From positions 1-34,854 of IMG/VR virus record IMGVR_UViG_3300027972_000037: a stretch of DNA of 34,854 nt; one strand, given 5' to 3'. Positions 23,519-31,548 of the stretch are shown in pieces. The first letter of the stretch is position 1; the number at the start of each line of letters is the position of its first letter. The stretch comes from a virus. The translations under genes and the position numbers were made by a program. The notes beneath the pieces are model-generated. The model made no database searches. It was not told where the DNA came from and was given only the letters and a program-made list of their open reading frames with translations.

Positions 23519-23938
23519 CTACTCGGTGCCTTCGTCGTCCTGCTCAGCTGCGAGTTGATCGAGCAGTTGCTGTCGTCGTTCTTCGATGTACGCGCCGGCG
23601 TCGAACGGCCTCTTGCCGGGGGTTTGCCCTCTGCCGCGCCGCCACGCACCGGATTCGCGCTGCTTGCTCTGGTGCTCGATCCACGCCCGGCGCGCTGCGC
23701 TCAGCCTCTCGTACTCGTCGTAGGCGAGGTTCATCTCCTGGACCTCGCGCTCGGTGAGCCCGAAAGGCCTCCGCCCCCACACCTCGGAGATCGTCGCGTA
23801 CCCTGCGAAGATCAGGCTCCACCAGTGGAACCACCCGAGCGCGCGGAGGCGGATTCGTGTTTCGTCGTAGACGACGCCCGTTGGAAGGACGAGGTCGTCT
23901 ACGCTGCCCGTTCTATGCGCCGTACCCGAGAAACGTCG
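23519..23938 (-). CDS. Tail assembly chaperone, frameshift-derived C-terminal part
   Basis: This frame is open from just after a TGA at 23941-23939 down to 23519 but has no ATG, GTG or ribosome site in its first 52 codons. The first standard start is GTG 23782. Its protein is clearly coding before that point (contains RALGWFHWWSLIFAGYATIS, then EVWGRRPFGLTEREVQEMNL). It overlaps the 116-aa chaperone frame by 26 bases and lies directly upstream of the tape measure, exactly as lambda gpT-type extensions do. Production by a +1 frameshift from the 116-aa gene is the best explanation. The alternative is an independent short protein starting at 23782 (87 aa). Confidence 0.7.
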   Translation of the reverse strand, partial: RRFSGTAHRTGSVDDLVLPTGVVYDETRIRLRALGWFHWWSLIFAGYATISEVWGRRPFGLTEREVQEMNLAYDEYERLSAARRAWIEHQSKQRESGAWRRGRGQTPGKRPFDAGAYIEERRQQLLDQLAAEQDDEGTE

Positions 23939-24263
23939 TCAGCGCTTCTTCCATCGCCACGCAGTCGCGCGACAGCTCGACTCGCGGGTCGAAGCGCGTC
24001 TCGGGAATGACGTCCGTCGTCGGGTTGCCGTCCTCGCCGAGCGCGGCCTTTCCGAGGACGATTTCCTTGCAGAGGACCCGCATGTAGGCCTCGGTGTCGA
24101 GACGGTTCTTCTTGTCGCGGCACCGCGCCTCCATGCGCTTGACCTCGGCTCCCGTGACCTCACGGAAGATCCACGCCGTGTCGTCGACCTCGACGATGGC
24201 TACTTGCTTCTCCGGCTTCTCGGCACTCTCGAACGCATCGCGAGCCGTCTCTCTCTCGCTCAT
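23913..24263 (-). CDS. Tail assembly chaperone (gpG-like, 116 aa)
   Basis: ATG with AGGAGGGG upstream. The protein is acidic and helical, with a small strand start (QVAIVEVDDTAWIFREVTGA) and an ending VELSRDCVAMEEALTTFLGYG, a typical size and look for the short form of the tail chaperone. It binds the tape measure and recruits tube subunits during assembly but is not in the virion. Its stop (TAG 23915-23913) lies inside the next frame, which gives the long form after frameshift. The TTT-C within the last codons is the best slip site. Confidence 0.75.
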   Translation of the reverse strand: MSERETARDAFESAEKPEKQVAIVEVDDTAWIFREVTGAEVKRMEARCRDKKNRLDTEAYMRVLCKEIVLGKAALGEDGNPTTDVIPETRFDPRVELSRDCVAMEEALTTFLGYGA

Positions 24264-24317
24264 CGCTCTTCCCCTCCTAGGTCGAGCCCGGTGCAGTCAA
24301 GCGCCGGGCTGGTTGCG

Positions 24318-24743
24318 CTACAGGATCGACTCTTCGTCGTCGTCCGGATCGCCGGCGCCGTGCCCGAGCTCGAGGTCCGTCGTGATGACCTTCCAAACCT
24401 CCGGGCTCGGACTGGAGCCCTTGCGATCCATGTCGGCGACCTTCTCCAAGCGGCAGGTGGCCGCCGTGGCGCGCCGCGACGCGTCGCTGCGGTCGATGGC
24501 CGACGCCGGGTACGTGCCATCCGACGCGGCCAGGCTCTCCAGCCGCGACGAGATGCCGTTCACGATCGGCAACGTCAGCGTGAACGCGCCGTTCTTGTTC
24601 GGGTTCTTCCCGAAGTAGCCCGGCCCGTTCCCCGCGGCGTGCGTCGCCCAGCGCGGGTTGTCGTACGCCACGGACAGCTCGTCCCACATGGGGATGACGA
24701 TCCCGTTGATCACGAAGTCAGTCTTCTCAGGGTCAAAGTGCAT
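24318..24743 (-). CDS. Tail tube protein (141 aa)
   Basis: ATG with GGGAGG upstream. It directly follows the sheath gene. The N-terminus (DFVINGIVIPMWDELSVAYD) and the middle strands (KNGAFTLTLPIVNGISSRLE) fit DUF3277-like tube proteins, which stack as hexameric rings and form the channel inside the sheath. The length of 141 aa is normal. The acidic ending (GAGDPDDDEESIL) is a common feature. The assignment rests mainly on position between sheath and chaperone. Confidence 0.75.
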   Translation of the reverse strand: MHFDPEKTDFVINGIVIPMWDELSVAYDNPRWATHAAGNGPGYFGKNPNKNGAFTLTLPIVNGISSRLESLAASDGTYPASAIDRSDASRRATAATCRLEKVADMDRKGSSPSPEVWKVITTDLELGHGAGDPDDDEESIL

Positions 24744-24757
24744 GCGTCATCCCTCCC

Positions 24758-25876
24758 CTATTCCTCGAGACTCCAGTTCATGTAGACAAGCACGGTGAAC
24801 GCTTCGAACGCGCCCTGCGGCCAGACGCGGATGCGGATCGTCTTCAGGTGGCGGGACGCGAGAGCCTGCGGATCGTTCAGAGCAAGCCATTCGAGCGTCG
24901 GGATGTCGATCTCCCACCGCCCGGCGCCCGTTCCGCCGCGCTTCTGCAGAACACCCATCTCGTCCGCGCGGACGAGGACGCCCTCGATGCAGGCGTGGAC
25001 CATGTTCAGACCGCGCTGCGTCTGCGGAATCTTCCCGTGCTGCAGCTTGAGACCGAACAGGGTCTCCTTCATCGTGGCAACGAGCCAGTCCTTGTCCCGG
25101 CGCATGTCGGCCGGGGCGCCGTTCGTCGTCCACGATCCGCAGAGCACGGCCACGCCCGCTTGCTTTACGTACGGGATCGCCGCGGGATCCGTGTACGGAT
25201 TCGCGGGCATCAGCTCGGCGAGCTGCGAGGCGGTCCACGACGCAGCCGAAACGCCGTTCAACGGCTTCGCGTCGAGGGTGATCGAGCCGATGGGCATCCC
25301 CGCCCAGTACCCAACCGTCGCGGCGTCGGGCCGCTCCTCATCCGGGTCGTCGTGCGCGATGATGACGACGCGGTCGGAGGCGATCTCCTCGCACACGGCC
25401 TTGATCTGCGACGGTGTCGCGCCGACCTCGTTCGCGGTGACCATGATGGCGGTCATCGCGCTCACGGTGTCGGCCATCTCTTCGAGGTCGCCTTCGACCT
25501 CCTCGCGCTCGGTTGGGACGATGAAGTAGAACTCGGCCCACTGAGCGGCCTCGCACTGCCGCTTGGCTTCGAGGATCGCCGCCGAGAGGTCTTCCGGCGC
25601 CGGCGTCGCCCCGCGCGTCACGCTGAACACGTACACCGTGTCGGGGTGGACGTCTTGCGCGAGGATCTTGGCGACGGTCTTGTACTCCGGCGTGGTGACG
25701 GGGAAGTCGGCCGCAACGGCGACAAGGTCGTCGGACGTGTACCGCTTCAGGGTGTCCTTCACCGCCTCGGGGTCGACCGACGTCCCGAGGACGAGCGGGA
25801 TGTTGAACGCGGCCGTCGCCCACGGGCGCGTGCCGTCGATGACGGAAACGTTGATCCGTTGGATTTCGATGCTCAT
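24758..25876 (-). CDS. Contractile tail sheath protein (DUF3383-like, 372 aa)
   Basis: ATG with GGAGGAGGG upstream. Family features of small sheath proteins are visible: an N-terminal strand region with SVIDGTRPWATAAFNIPLVL; VYVFSVTRGATPAPEDLSAA; a Rossmann-like middle (RVVIIAHDDPDEERPDAATV); GYWAGMPIGSITLDAKPLNG; and a C-terminal sheet (IRIRVWPQGAFEAFTVLVYM) that makes the inter-subunit beta-exchange. This gene proves a contractile tail. At 372 aa it is close to the P2-like and DUF3383 type rather than the larger T4 type. Confidence 0.88.
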   Translation of the reverse strand: MSIEIQRINVSVIDGTRPWATAAFNIPLVLGTSVDPEAVKDTLKRYTSDDLVAVAADFPVTTPEYKTVAKILAQDVHPDTVYVFSVTRGATPAPEDLSAAILEAKRQCEAAQWAEFYFIVPTEREEVEGDLEEMADTVSAMTAIMVTANEVGATPSQIKAVCEEIASDRVVIIAHDDPDEERPDAATVGYWAGMPIGSITLDAKPLNGVSAASWTASQLAELMPANPYTDPAAIPYVKQAGVAVLCGSWTTNGAPADMRRDKDWLVATMKETLFGLKLQHGKIPQTQRGLNMVHACIEGVLVRADEMGVLQKRGGTGAGRWEIDIPTLEWLALNDPQALASRHLKTIRIRVWPQGAFEAFTVLVYMNWSLEE

Positions 25877-25888
25877 GGCCCTCCTCCG

Positions 25889-26257
25889 CTACGCCAGGCC
25901 GAGGGCCTGTCGAACGATCTGCCGCGGCCCGCCGCGGGTGACCAAAGGCGCCATTGCGTTCAGGGCCGCTTGGTCGACGCGGTCGACGACGTTCCGCATC
26001 TCTTCGGTGGTGAGGTCGACGATCTCCTTCTTGACGGCCGAGACTCCGCTCTCGCGGATCTGCGCGACAACGAGATCGACAACCAGCCCTTGGTCGACGA
26101 CGTGCCCGCTCTCGATGTGCGACCGAAGACGCGAGCTGGCCGCGTACGCTTCCTGGTAGATGCCGTCCTCGATCAGGTTCTCTCCAACGGAGAGCTCCAG
26201 GGAGGTTCCGCGGTAGCGCGTGCCGTTGGGGTGTTGCAGTACGACGATTCGCTTCAT
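25889..26257 (-). CDS. Small protein upstream of the sheath (122 aa), unknown
   Basis: ATG 26257 overlaps the previous stop as ATGA. The protein starts MKRIVVLQHPNGTRYRGTSL and has a helical, charged C-terminal half (RNVVDRVDQAALNAMAPLVT). Proteins of this size between terminator and sheath are frequent in myoviruses and poorly described; it may be a tail completion factor. The family is not recognised. Confidence 0.6.
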   Translation of the reverse strand: MKRIVVLQHPNGTRYRGTSLELSVGENLIEDGIYQEAYAASSRLRSHIESGHVVDQGLVVDLVVAQIRESGVSAVKKEIVDLTTEEMRNVVDRVDQAALNAMAPLVTRGGPRQIVRQALGLA

Positions 26258-26856
26258 AGCTCGATCTCCTTGGTGCAGTCCGTTTCTCCGTCGGCTTCGA
26301 GCTCCACGGTCACCTTGCCGAACGTGCCGACCGAGACGCTCCAGTGATCGTCGAGTTCGAACCGCGCCGTCATCGCGAGCCGCAGTTCGACGCTCTCGTT
26401 CAACACCGTCGTGGCGTTCCGGATCTGACCCGGCGTCACGAGGCGTCCCGAGACTCCAGCCAGGAGGAGGTCCATCTTGGCCCTGCTGAGGAGGTACTGA
26501 CGCACCGCCTGGAGCAGGGAATGGAGCTCCGGTGGCTGATGCACGCCGACGACACCGTAGGCGTACAGCGTGAGCTCGAAGTTCCTCGCGTTTTCATGCA
26601 ACAGAAGGACCGCGTCTTCATCGTCGGGATCGTCGATCTGGTGCATCGGAGGGTCGTGCGGCGGGCCGTAGTTGGGGTCGCCTTCGAGGAGGGGAAAGTC
26701 GAAGGTCAGGAAGACCCCCTCCGGGCGGTCGCCGTTGTCCCACTCGTAGACGATCTGCCCTTCGTCAAGCCCCGTCGCGCGCTTGATTCCATCGGTCGCA
26801 TCCTCGTCGTCGCTGCCGAAGAGGAGCTGGTCCAGGAACTTCGCAAGGTCAACCAT
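26254..26856 (-). CDS. Tail terminator-like protein (200 aa)
   Basis: ATG 26856-26854 is chosen because GAGGAGGAAG lies just upstream; it overlaps the previous gene by 8 bases. The sequence begins MVDLAKFLDQLLFGSDDEDA and has the typical strand phrase GVFLTFDFPLLEGDPNYGPP followed by NFELTLYAYGV and a closing sheet (LRLAMTARFELDDHWSV). This layout resembles neck/terminator proteins of the LIC_12616 type, which cap the tube and sheath. Position before the sheath supports the call. Confidence 0.55.
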   Translation of the reverse strand: MVDLAKFLDQLLFGSDDEDATDGIKRATGLDEGQIVYEWDNGDRPEGVFLTFDFPLLEGDPNYGPPHDPPMHQIDDPDDEDAVLLLHENARNFELTLYAYGVVGVHQPPELHSLLQAVRQYLLSRAKMDLLLAGVSGRLVTPGQIRNATTVLNESVELRLAMTARFELDDHWSVSVGTFGKVTVELEADGETDCTKEIEL

Positions 26857-27259
26857 CGTCTTCCTCCTCGGCGGGCACCGCCGCCGGCTTCGGCGCTTCG
26901 ACAAGCGTGTAGTAGCGCACGCCGTAGCGAGCGACTTCGTTGGCCACATCGAGGATCTTGAGCCAGTTATCGTCGCCGCGGTCGACGAGGTCGTCCTTCC
27001 CGATTTCGAGCGCTTCGCCCTCGTCGTCGAGCAGGCCGTCAAACACGACGAGCACCGGCCTGGTCGAGGAGATGACGCCGCCGGGAGCCATGAACTGCTT
27101 CCAGATGTCGGCCTCGGCGATCACGCCGCGGAAGCCGCGCGGCGCGGCCGCTGTCCGTATCGTGTGGCCCTTCACGCGCGCGGCCGTGACTTTGGCGACG
27201 CGGAGGTCTTGCTGAAGCGGACGGAGCGCGGCGCGGAGAGAGGTGGCAACGAAGTTCAT
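26849..27259 (-). CDS. Neck or tail-completion protein (136 aa)
   Basis: A protein beginning MNFVATSLRAALRPLQQDLR with a helical N-terminus, then a beta-rich middle (PVLVVFDGLLDDEGEALEIG) and a Glu-rich tail (PAVPAEEEDDG). It lies between the gp10-like and terminator-like genes and overlaps the latter by 8 bases, so its job is probably in the head-tail neck. The family is not recognised. Confidence 0.55.
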   Translation of the reverse strand: MNFVATSLRAALRPLQQDLRVAKVTAARVKGHTIRTAAAPRGFRGVIAEADIWKQFMAPGGVISSTRPVLVVFDGLLDDEGEALEIGKDDLVDRGDDNWLKILDVANEVARYGVRYYTLVEAPKPAAVPAEEEDDG

Positions 27260-27263
27260 GGCC

Positions 27264-27821
27264 TCATCCTTTGCCGTGCGCCGGCCGGACTTCGTGGATG
27301 ATGTGGCTGAGCAGGAACCCGGTGTCGATGAGCGGGTTCGACGACTTCTTCATCTTGATCGTGAATGGGTGATTCGGCGGCTGACGGAGGTCGCGCATGT
27401 AGCGCTGGATCTTTGTCTGAAGACCGAGGCCGATCCGCTCGTAGGTACGCTCTCCGGCACGCATGTCGCCGGGGCCCGCCGACTTGATTCCTTCGCGCAA
27501 CGCCTCGAAGACGAACTCCTCAGCCTCGCGTCCGTCGACCACGGGATCGAAGAACGGCCGTGGCGGGATCGTGATAGTCGTCGTCTCGTCCTTCAGATGC
27601 AGACCGAGGCCGTGCAGGTAGGCACGCATCTTCGGCGTGACCTTGATCCGGCAGCCCTCGTGGAGGATGACTGCCAGCTGAAGGACGGAGATCTTCGAAT
27701 CCTCGATGGTCTGGTTCGCCCCTTCGCCGAAGATCCCGATCTCGACTTCCGTGTCGGCAAAACCCTTGAACGCGGCGACGATCTGCGGGATGTGGTTGAC
27801 GTCACGGACCTCGTTCGTCAT
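27264..27821 (-). CDS. Minor tail / head-tail completion protein (gp10-like, 185 aa)
   Basis: ATG 27821-27819 overlaps the previous stop as ATGA. The core VEIGIFGEGANQTIEDSKIS, ILHEGCRIKVTPKMRAYLHG, then TITIPPRPFFDPVVDGREAE is the pattern of phage completion proteins: 'G...E.G...I.P..R.fl......G......I..RPF'. It ends with HPFTIKMKKSSNPLIDTGFL, another typical phrase of the family. It probably caps the tail or joins the connector to the tail. Confidence 0.75.
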   Translation of the reverse strand: MTNEVRDVNHIPQIVAAFKGFADTEVEIGIFGEGANQTIEDSKISVLQLAVILHEGCRIKVTPKMRAYLHGLGLHLKDETTTITIPPRPFFDPVVDGREAEEFVFEALREGIKSAGPGDMRAGERTYERIGLGLQTKIQRYMRDLRQPPNHPFTIKMKKSSNPLIDTGFLLSHIIHEVRPAHGKG

Positions 27822-28183
27822 CGGATGCGGTCTCCGGAGCGATTCCAGCGGGCCCAGTTCGACTTGAACTCCTTGCCTGGGGCGGACATCTCGAGGCTCT
27901 CTGTGGTGAGCGCTGCGCTGGCGCCGCGGACACCGGCCCACTCGGTCGTGATCGGCCCAACGCGCACCGACGTCGGCTCGGGCTCCTGCATGACAGTCGC
28001 AAGGTGCGCAGCAAGGAGCGCCCAGGCGTGCTTCCGACTCGCATCGGGGATTGCGATCGCCGTCTCCGGCGCGTACGAGGAGGTCTCGGCGAGGTCGATG
28101 TAGACCTCAAGCGCGTCGTCCGTCATCTCGAACGGGCGAACCCCGCGGACGTCGTCAGCTTCTGGACGGTATGCGCTTGTCAT
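27818..28183 (-). CDS. Head-tail connector (gp6/DUF4054-like, 121 aa)
   Basis: The protein begins MTSAYRPEADDVRGVRPFEM and carries DDALEVYIDLAETSSYAPET, then RKHAWALLAAHLATVMQEP, a helix pair like those in small adaptor proteins that dock onto the portal. C-terminal SAPGKEFKSNWARWN is also in keeping with this type (strand and helix that plug into the next ring). It is coupled to the completion protein by ATGA. The portal itself is not in the window. Confidence 0.65.
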   Translation of the reverse strand: MTSAYRPEADDVRGVRPFEMTDDALEVYIDLAETSSYAPETAIAIPDASRKHAWALLAAHLATVMQEPEPTSVRVGPITTEWAGVRGASAALTTESLEMSAPGKEFKSNWARWNRSGDRIR

Positions 28184-28205
28184 GGTGCCTCCCGTCTAGA
28201 GAACA

Positions 28206-28225
28206 GGGGCGGCCGGCGCGGCCCC
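28206..28225. other. Hairpin between capsid and connector genes
   Basis: GGGGC (28206-28210) pairs with GCCCC (28221-28225) in the 102-base gap; on the minus strand TGTTCTCT follows the stem. It may be a weak, leaky terminator that lowers expression of the tail genes relative to the capsid gene. The gap otherwise holds nothing recognisable. Confidence 0.25.
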
Positions 28226-28285
28226 GCGGTGAGTCGAGGCCTGCTTCCGACCGCCCGTTCCGTGTGGGGCTCGGTTGGCGGTTGG

Positions 28286-28498
28286 TTAGCTCTTCTTCAC
28301 CGCGATCTGGAGCTTGCGCAGCTCGTAGACCCCGGAGTCGCACCTGGCGCGGAAGCCGTCGGGACTCCCCTCGGTGACCGCGACGGCTCCCGAAACCAAG
28401 TCCTTGTCCACCTTGTTGTACCCAGCGGCGATTCGTAGCCCGTTCGGGTACACGTGGTTCTGATCCGAGTTGCTGATCACTTCGACCATACCGGGCAT
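28286..28498 (-). CDS. Small head-module protein (70 aa), unknown
   Basis: ATG 28498-28496 with GAGAGGGGG upstream. The protein begins MPGMVEVISNSDQNHVYPNG and has strands around residues 20-60 (LRIAAGYNKVDKDLVSGAVA). It directly follows the major capsid gene. Small proteins here are often capsid stabilisers or head fibres. The family is not recognised. Confidence 0.55.
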   Translation of the reverse strand: MPGMVEVISNSDQNHVYPNGLRIAAGYNKVDKDLVSGAVAVTEGSPDGFRARCDSGVYELRKLQIAVKKS

Positions 28499-28532
28499 CT
28501 CAGTCCCCCTCTCCCGGATGCGTCTCCGCTGC

Positions 28533-29450
28533 CTAGTCGGTCGAGTTGATGGTCGACCCGACGGCAACGCCGAGCGGGCGATAGACCATCACGCCACCGT
28601 AGCGCTCCTCGAAGTCGACCTCGGCGGTGAACCCGTTCACCATGACCGGCTCGCCTTCGGTGATGTCCATCGGCAGCGCGGCCTCGACGACGTCCTGCGT
28701 GTTCTGCAGCACGACGAGCTTCGACTTCTTGAGGCCGTCCGACGTGACGATCCCCGCGGGGAACATCCCCATCGCCTTGATGACCTCGATGACGGTCCGC
28801 GAGTCCTTGGTCGTGTCGACGAACTGGTACAGGTACTTCGTCGCCATCTCCGTGTTCAGGAGCAGCATCGTGGCGCGGTAGTTGTCCTGCCCCTGGACGG
28901 CCTTCCAGACGAGGATGATGTCCGCGAGGACCTCCATCGCCGTCTTGTTGGCCCAGTACGAGAATCCGGAGACGCCGTTCGGGATGGTGACGAGCTGGAT
29001 CCCGACGAAGTCGAGCAGGCCTTTGATGCCGTGCGGCGTCGACCCGTTGAAGAAGACGTCGTTCTCGCGGATCGACGTGTACAGCTTGCAGTCGTCCGTG
29101 CGCTTCCCAACGATGTCGTCGCCCGTCATCTGCGCCGCCCGCTTCTCCTGGTTCGTGAGCTGGAAGCCGATGACAATCGACACGACGCTCTGCGTCTGCC
29201 GTGTCTTGTGGGCGTTCACGAGCGGGACGTTGTCCGCGGCCGTGTGGTTGAAGATCTTCGCCGCCCCCTCACGCGTGTAGCGGTAGAAGGCGACCGTCTC
29301 CGTTCCGGCCGGGTAGCCCGTGTTGACCCGGGCCACCTGCCGTGCGATCAGGTTCGCAACGTCGGGCAAGACGAGACGGTTCTGGATGGCTACGAGGTCG
29401 CGCGGATCGATGATGCTGTCCGCGACGTACGTTGTTCCGATGCGTTTCAT
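28533..29450 (-). CDS. Major capsid protein (HK97-fold, 305 aa)
   Basis: The protein begins MKRIGTTYVADSIIDPRDLV, then the helix-loop VARVNTGYPAGTETVAFYRY. Later parts hold VVSIVIGFQLTNQEKRAAQM, LYTSIRENDVFFNGSTPHGI and GLLDFVGIQLVTIPNG, and it ends with a sheet (EERYGGVMVYRPLGVAVGST). This is the look of DUF2184/encapsulin-like capsid proteins of about 300 residues. It lies downstream of protease, scaffold and decoration genes, as expected. It forms the icosahedral shell; whether the N-terminus is cleaved cannot be told. Confidence 0.85.
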   Translation of the reverse strand: MKRIGTTYVADSIIDPRDLVAIQNRLVLPDVANLIARQVARVNTGYPAGTETVAFYRYTREGAAKIFNHTAADNVPLVNAHKTRQTQSVVSIVIGFQLTNQEKRAAQMTGDDIVGKRTDDCKLYTSIRENDVFFNGSTPHGIKGLLDFVGIQLVTIPNGVSGFSYWANKTAMEVLADIILVWKAVQGQDNYRATMLLLNTEMATKYLYQFVDTTKDSRTVIEVIKAMGMFPAGIVTSDGLKKSKLVVLQNTQDVVEAALPMDITEGEPVMVNGFTAEVDFEERYGGVMVYRPLGVAVGSTINSTD

Positions 29451-29477
29451 GTGTGTCCCATCTCCTTCGTTGCCCTG

Positions 29478-29945
29478 CTACGGCAGGTTGAGATCGAGCG
29501 TGACGATCGAGGCCGCGCCGGCGCCGACGGTTCGGAACTTCGCGTTCGGCACCGCCGTGTGACCTGCGCCGCTCGTCTTGCCGAAGTTCGCAGTGGCCGT
29601 GTTCACGTACACCGCATCCGTCGGCGTCACTCCTTCGTCGACCTCGACCTGGATCGGTCCCCGCTTGATGACGGAGACGGCGATGCCGTCTTCGTACTGG
29701 TTGCGGTAGACCTCGTTGCCCGATCCATCGAGATCGATGTTGTCCTTGGTCGGATCGGCGACGGCCACGCCTTCGAACGCTCCGCCGGCGAACTTCTTGT
29801 ACTGCGTCACCTTGTCGGTGCCGAGCTCGACTGCGCACCCGAACGGGATCGCCCCTTCGGCCGCTTTGTCGCCTACGCCGTGGAAGGCACCGCCCTCGGG
29901 GATGCACCCCTTGCTCAGTGCGGATTCCTGACCCGTGAAGCTCAT
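29478..29945 (-). CDS. Capsid decoration / cement protein (155 aa)
   Basis: ATG with GGGAGG upstream. The sequence MSFTGQESALSKGCIPEGGA, later VTQYKKFAGGAFEGVAVADP, then YEDGIAVSVIKRGPIQVEVD and DAVYVNTATANFG fits the phage cement proteins that follow the scaffold and bind capsid surfaces. The pattern 'F.G.A......Y..G..VsV...G...V.v...v...DaV' is characteristic. It would stabilise the shell after expansion. Confidence 0.75.
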   Translation of the reverse strand: MSFTGQESALSKGCIPEGGAFHGVGDKAAEGAIPFGCAVELGTDKVTQYKKFAGGAFEGVAVADPTKDNIDLDGSGNEVYRNQYEDGIAVSVIKRGPIQVEVDEGVTPTDAVYVNTATANFGKTSGAGHTAVPNAKFRTVGAGAASIVTLDLNLP

Positions 29946-29971
29946 CGTTCCTCCCTTACCGGCCTAGCGGC

Positions 29972-30649
29972 CTACTTGGTGCCGTCCGGAGTCTTGTCCG
30001 GACTCCTGTGGAGATCGTCGGTGCGCGCCGTGCGCTTCGTCTGCTCGGCGCCGCCCTGGTCGTTGCGGCCGCGGATGCTGCCCGCGCCCGTCGGCTCGGT
30101 CTCGTGCTTGCGGAACGCGTCGACCGCCGCGTCGAATCGCGCGATGACGTAGTCGTCGCTCCGCCCCTCGAGCTTGACCTCGGGGTTCAGCTTCTTGAGG
30201 ACGTCGACGCGGATCGCCTGGGCGTCCTTGCCGTGGAAGTCGTACTCGTCGCCGACGACCTCGCGCGCGAGCTCGACCATCTCGAGGCGGTCGTCGATCG
30301 CAGAGTCCATCTTGGCCTGCTCGCCCTTCTCGGCGGCGTCGACCTTGGCCTGGAGGGTCTCAACCGTCTTCGTGAGGGTCTTGACCTCGTCGTCCTTGCC
30401 GTCGGCGCGCCCATCGGCGGCATCCATCTTGGTCTTCATCTCCGCCTTCTCCCGCTCGGCCGTGTCGAGCTTGGCCTGGAGCGCGGGGACCTGCGCGGCG
30501 TCGGTGCGGAGCAGGTCGATCGCAGCCTGGAACGCTGCAACTTCCTTCGCCGTCGGAGGCGTCTGGCTCCCGTCAACGGAGAAGCTCATGTACAGGCTGT
30601 CGTTGACCTGGATCCGAAGCGGATCGGTCGGTTTCTTTGTCTCGGGCAT
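29972..30649 (-). CDS. Nested scaffolding protein from an internal in-frame start (225 aa)
   Basis: ATG 30649-30647 lies inside the protease gene in the same frame and is preceded by CAGGAGGGAACAAC, a near-perfect ribosome site. Its product is the complete coiled-coil scaffold: an N-terminal strand region (PLRIQVNDSLYMSFSVDG), about 100 residues of heptad-like helix, and a basic C-terminal tail (RGRNDQGGAEQTKRTARTDD) that would bind capsid subunits. Lambda C/Nu3 is the known precedent. The arrangement makes excess scaffold over protease. Confidence 0.65.
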   Translation of the reverse strand: MPETKKPTDPLRIQVNDSLYMSFSVDGSQTPPTAKEVAAFQAAIDLLRTDAAQVPALQAKLDTAEREKAEMKTKMDAADGRADGKDDEVKTLTKTVETLQAKVDAAEKGEQAKMDSAIDDRLEMVELAREVVGDEYDFHGKDAQAIRVDVLKKLNPEVKLEGRSDDYVIARFDAAVDAFRKHETEPTGAGSIRGRNDQGGAEQTKRTARTDDLHRSPDKTPDGTK

Positions 30650-31486
30650 GTTGTTCCCTCCTGCGTTGAGTACGGACTCTTCGCTGACTTCCTCCGCCCC
30701 GTCGCTGATCGAGATCAATGCCCGGCAGTCCGGGCCGCACCTCCCGCGCGGAACGTGGGCCAGGTGGTCGAACACCGGACGGGTTTGGACCTTCGTGTAC
30801 GCCTTTCCGTCGAAGACTCCGCTGCGCTCCTCGACCTTCGCGAGGACCCCGGCGGAGACTTCGACCTTCTCGCCATCGAGCAACGACGCAATCAGATCGC
30901 GGTCGAAGATGGACTCGATGCCGACGATGACGTCGCCATCGACGTAGAACAGCTCTGGGTTCGTGTGCAACACGCCCTTCGTGTAGAGCGCGCGCTGCTC
31001 GTCGCTCATATCGAAGAACGTGACGCTCCCCGACTTCGACTGCGGGTGGAGGTCGGCGACGGGCCGGCCGGGAATCCCGCCCATGAACGCCGGCGTGGCA
31101 AACTCCTTGGCGGGCTTGTACTCGTAGACGACCTCCCCCGCCGCATCCATGTACGGCAGGACCGTCATCTTGATCATCCGCACCTTGGCGGTGAGGATCC
31201 CCGTCTTCTCGTCGTAGCGGACGACCTCGATCGGTTCGGACGACATGACACGCTGCACACGGCCGTCGTCGCGCCGGAGGACGAGGTCCGCGGCGTCGAT
31301 TCGGAGCCGGGAGGCGTCCAGCCGCGACATGGCAATGCGCACCGCGTGGTCGTGGATCGACTCCAATCGGTAGCCGGCGGCCGTGAACGCCGCGAACGCG
31401 GAGTCGTAGAGAGCGATGGTGCTCTCCTTCTGCGAAGCGGAGAGCCCCTGGCGGAGAGCTTCAAGGTCGGCCATCGAGAACGGCAT
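29972..31486 (-). CDS. Prohead protease-scaffold fusion (DUF2213-like, 504 aa)
   Basis: ATG 31486-31484 is chosen because GGAGG lies seven bases upstream. Residues 1-265 match DUF2213-type head proteases: VLHTNPELFYVDGDVIVGIE, then a Ser in VEVSAGVL (S211), and DHLAHVPRGRCGPDCRAL with H241/H244, the likely Ser/His catalytic pair. Residues 280-504 form a charged, helical, coiled-coil scaffold (for example VPALQAKLDTAEREKAEMKT). The protease half cuts scaffold and capsid protein during maturation. An internal ATG with its own strong ribosome site at residue 280 allows separate scaffold synthesis. Confidence 0.75.
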   Translation of the reverse strand: MPFSMADLEALRQGLSASQKESTIALYDSAFAAFTAAGYRLESIHDHAVRIAMSRLDASRLRIDAADLVLRRDDGRVQRVMSSEPIEVVRYDEKTGILTAKVRMIKMTVLPYMDAAGEVVYEYKPAKEFATPAFMGGIPGRPVADLHPQSKSGSVTFFDMSDEQRALYTKGVLHTNPELFYVDGDVIVGIESIFDRDLIASLLDGEKVEVSAGVLAKVEERSGVFDGKAYTKVQTRPVFDHLAHVPRGRCGPDCRALISISDGAEEVSEESVLNAGGNNMPETKKPTDPLRIQVNDSLYMSFSVDGSQTPPTAKEVAAFQAAIDLLRTDAAQVPALQAKLDTAEREKAEMKTKMDAADGRADGKDDEVKTLTKTVETLQAKVDAAEKGEQAKMDSAIDDRLEMVELAREVVGDEYDFHGKDAQAIRVDVLKKLNPEVKLEGRSDDYVIARFDAAVDAFRKHETEPTGAGSIRGRNDQGGAEQTKRTARTDDLHRSPDKTPDGTK

Positions 31487-31548
31487 GTCATGTCCTCCGA
31501 ATTCACGGACATCTGTCCAACGCCTCATCCAACAGAACATTCCAAGAG

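Noticed and set aside
21990-23558. 522-residue plus-strand open frame opposite the tape measure
   Set aside because: Antisense shadow of the clear tape measure gene.
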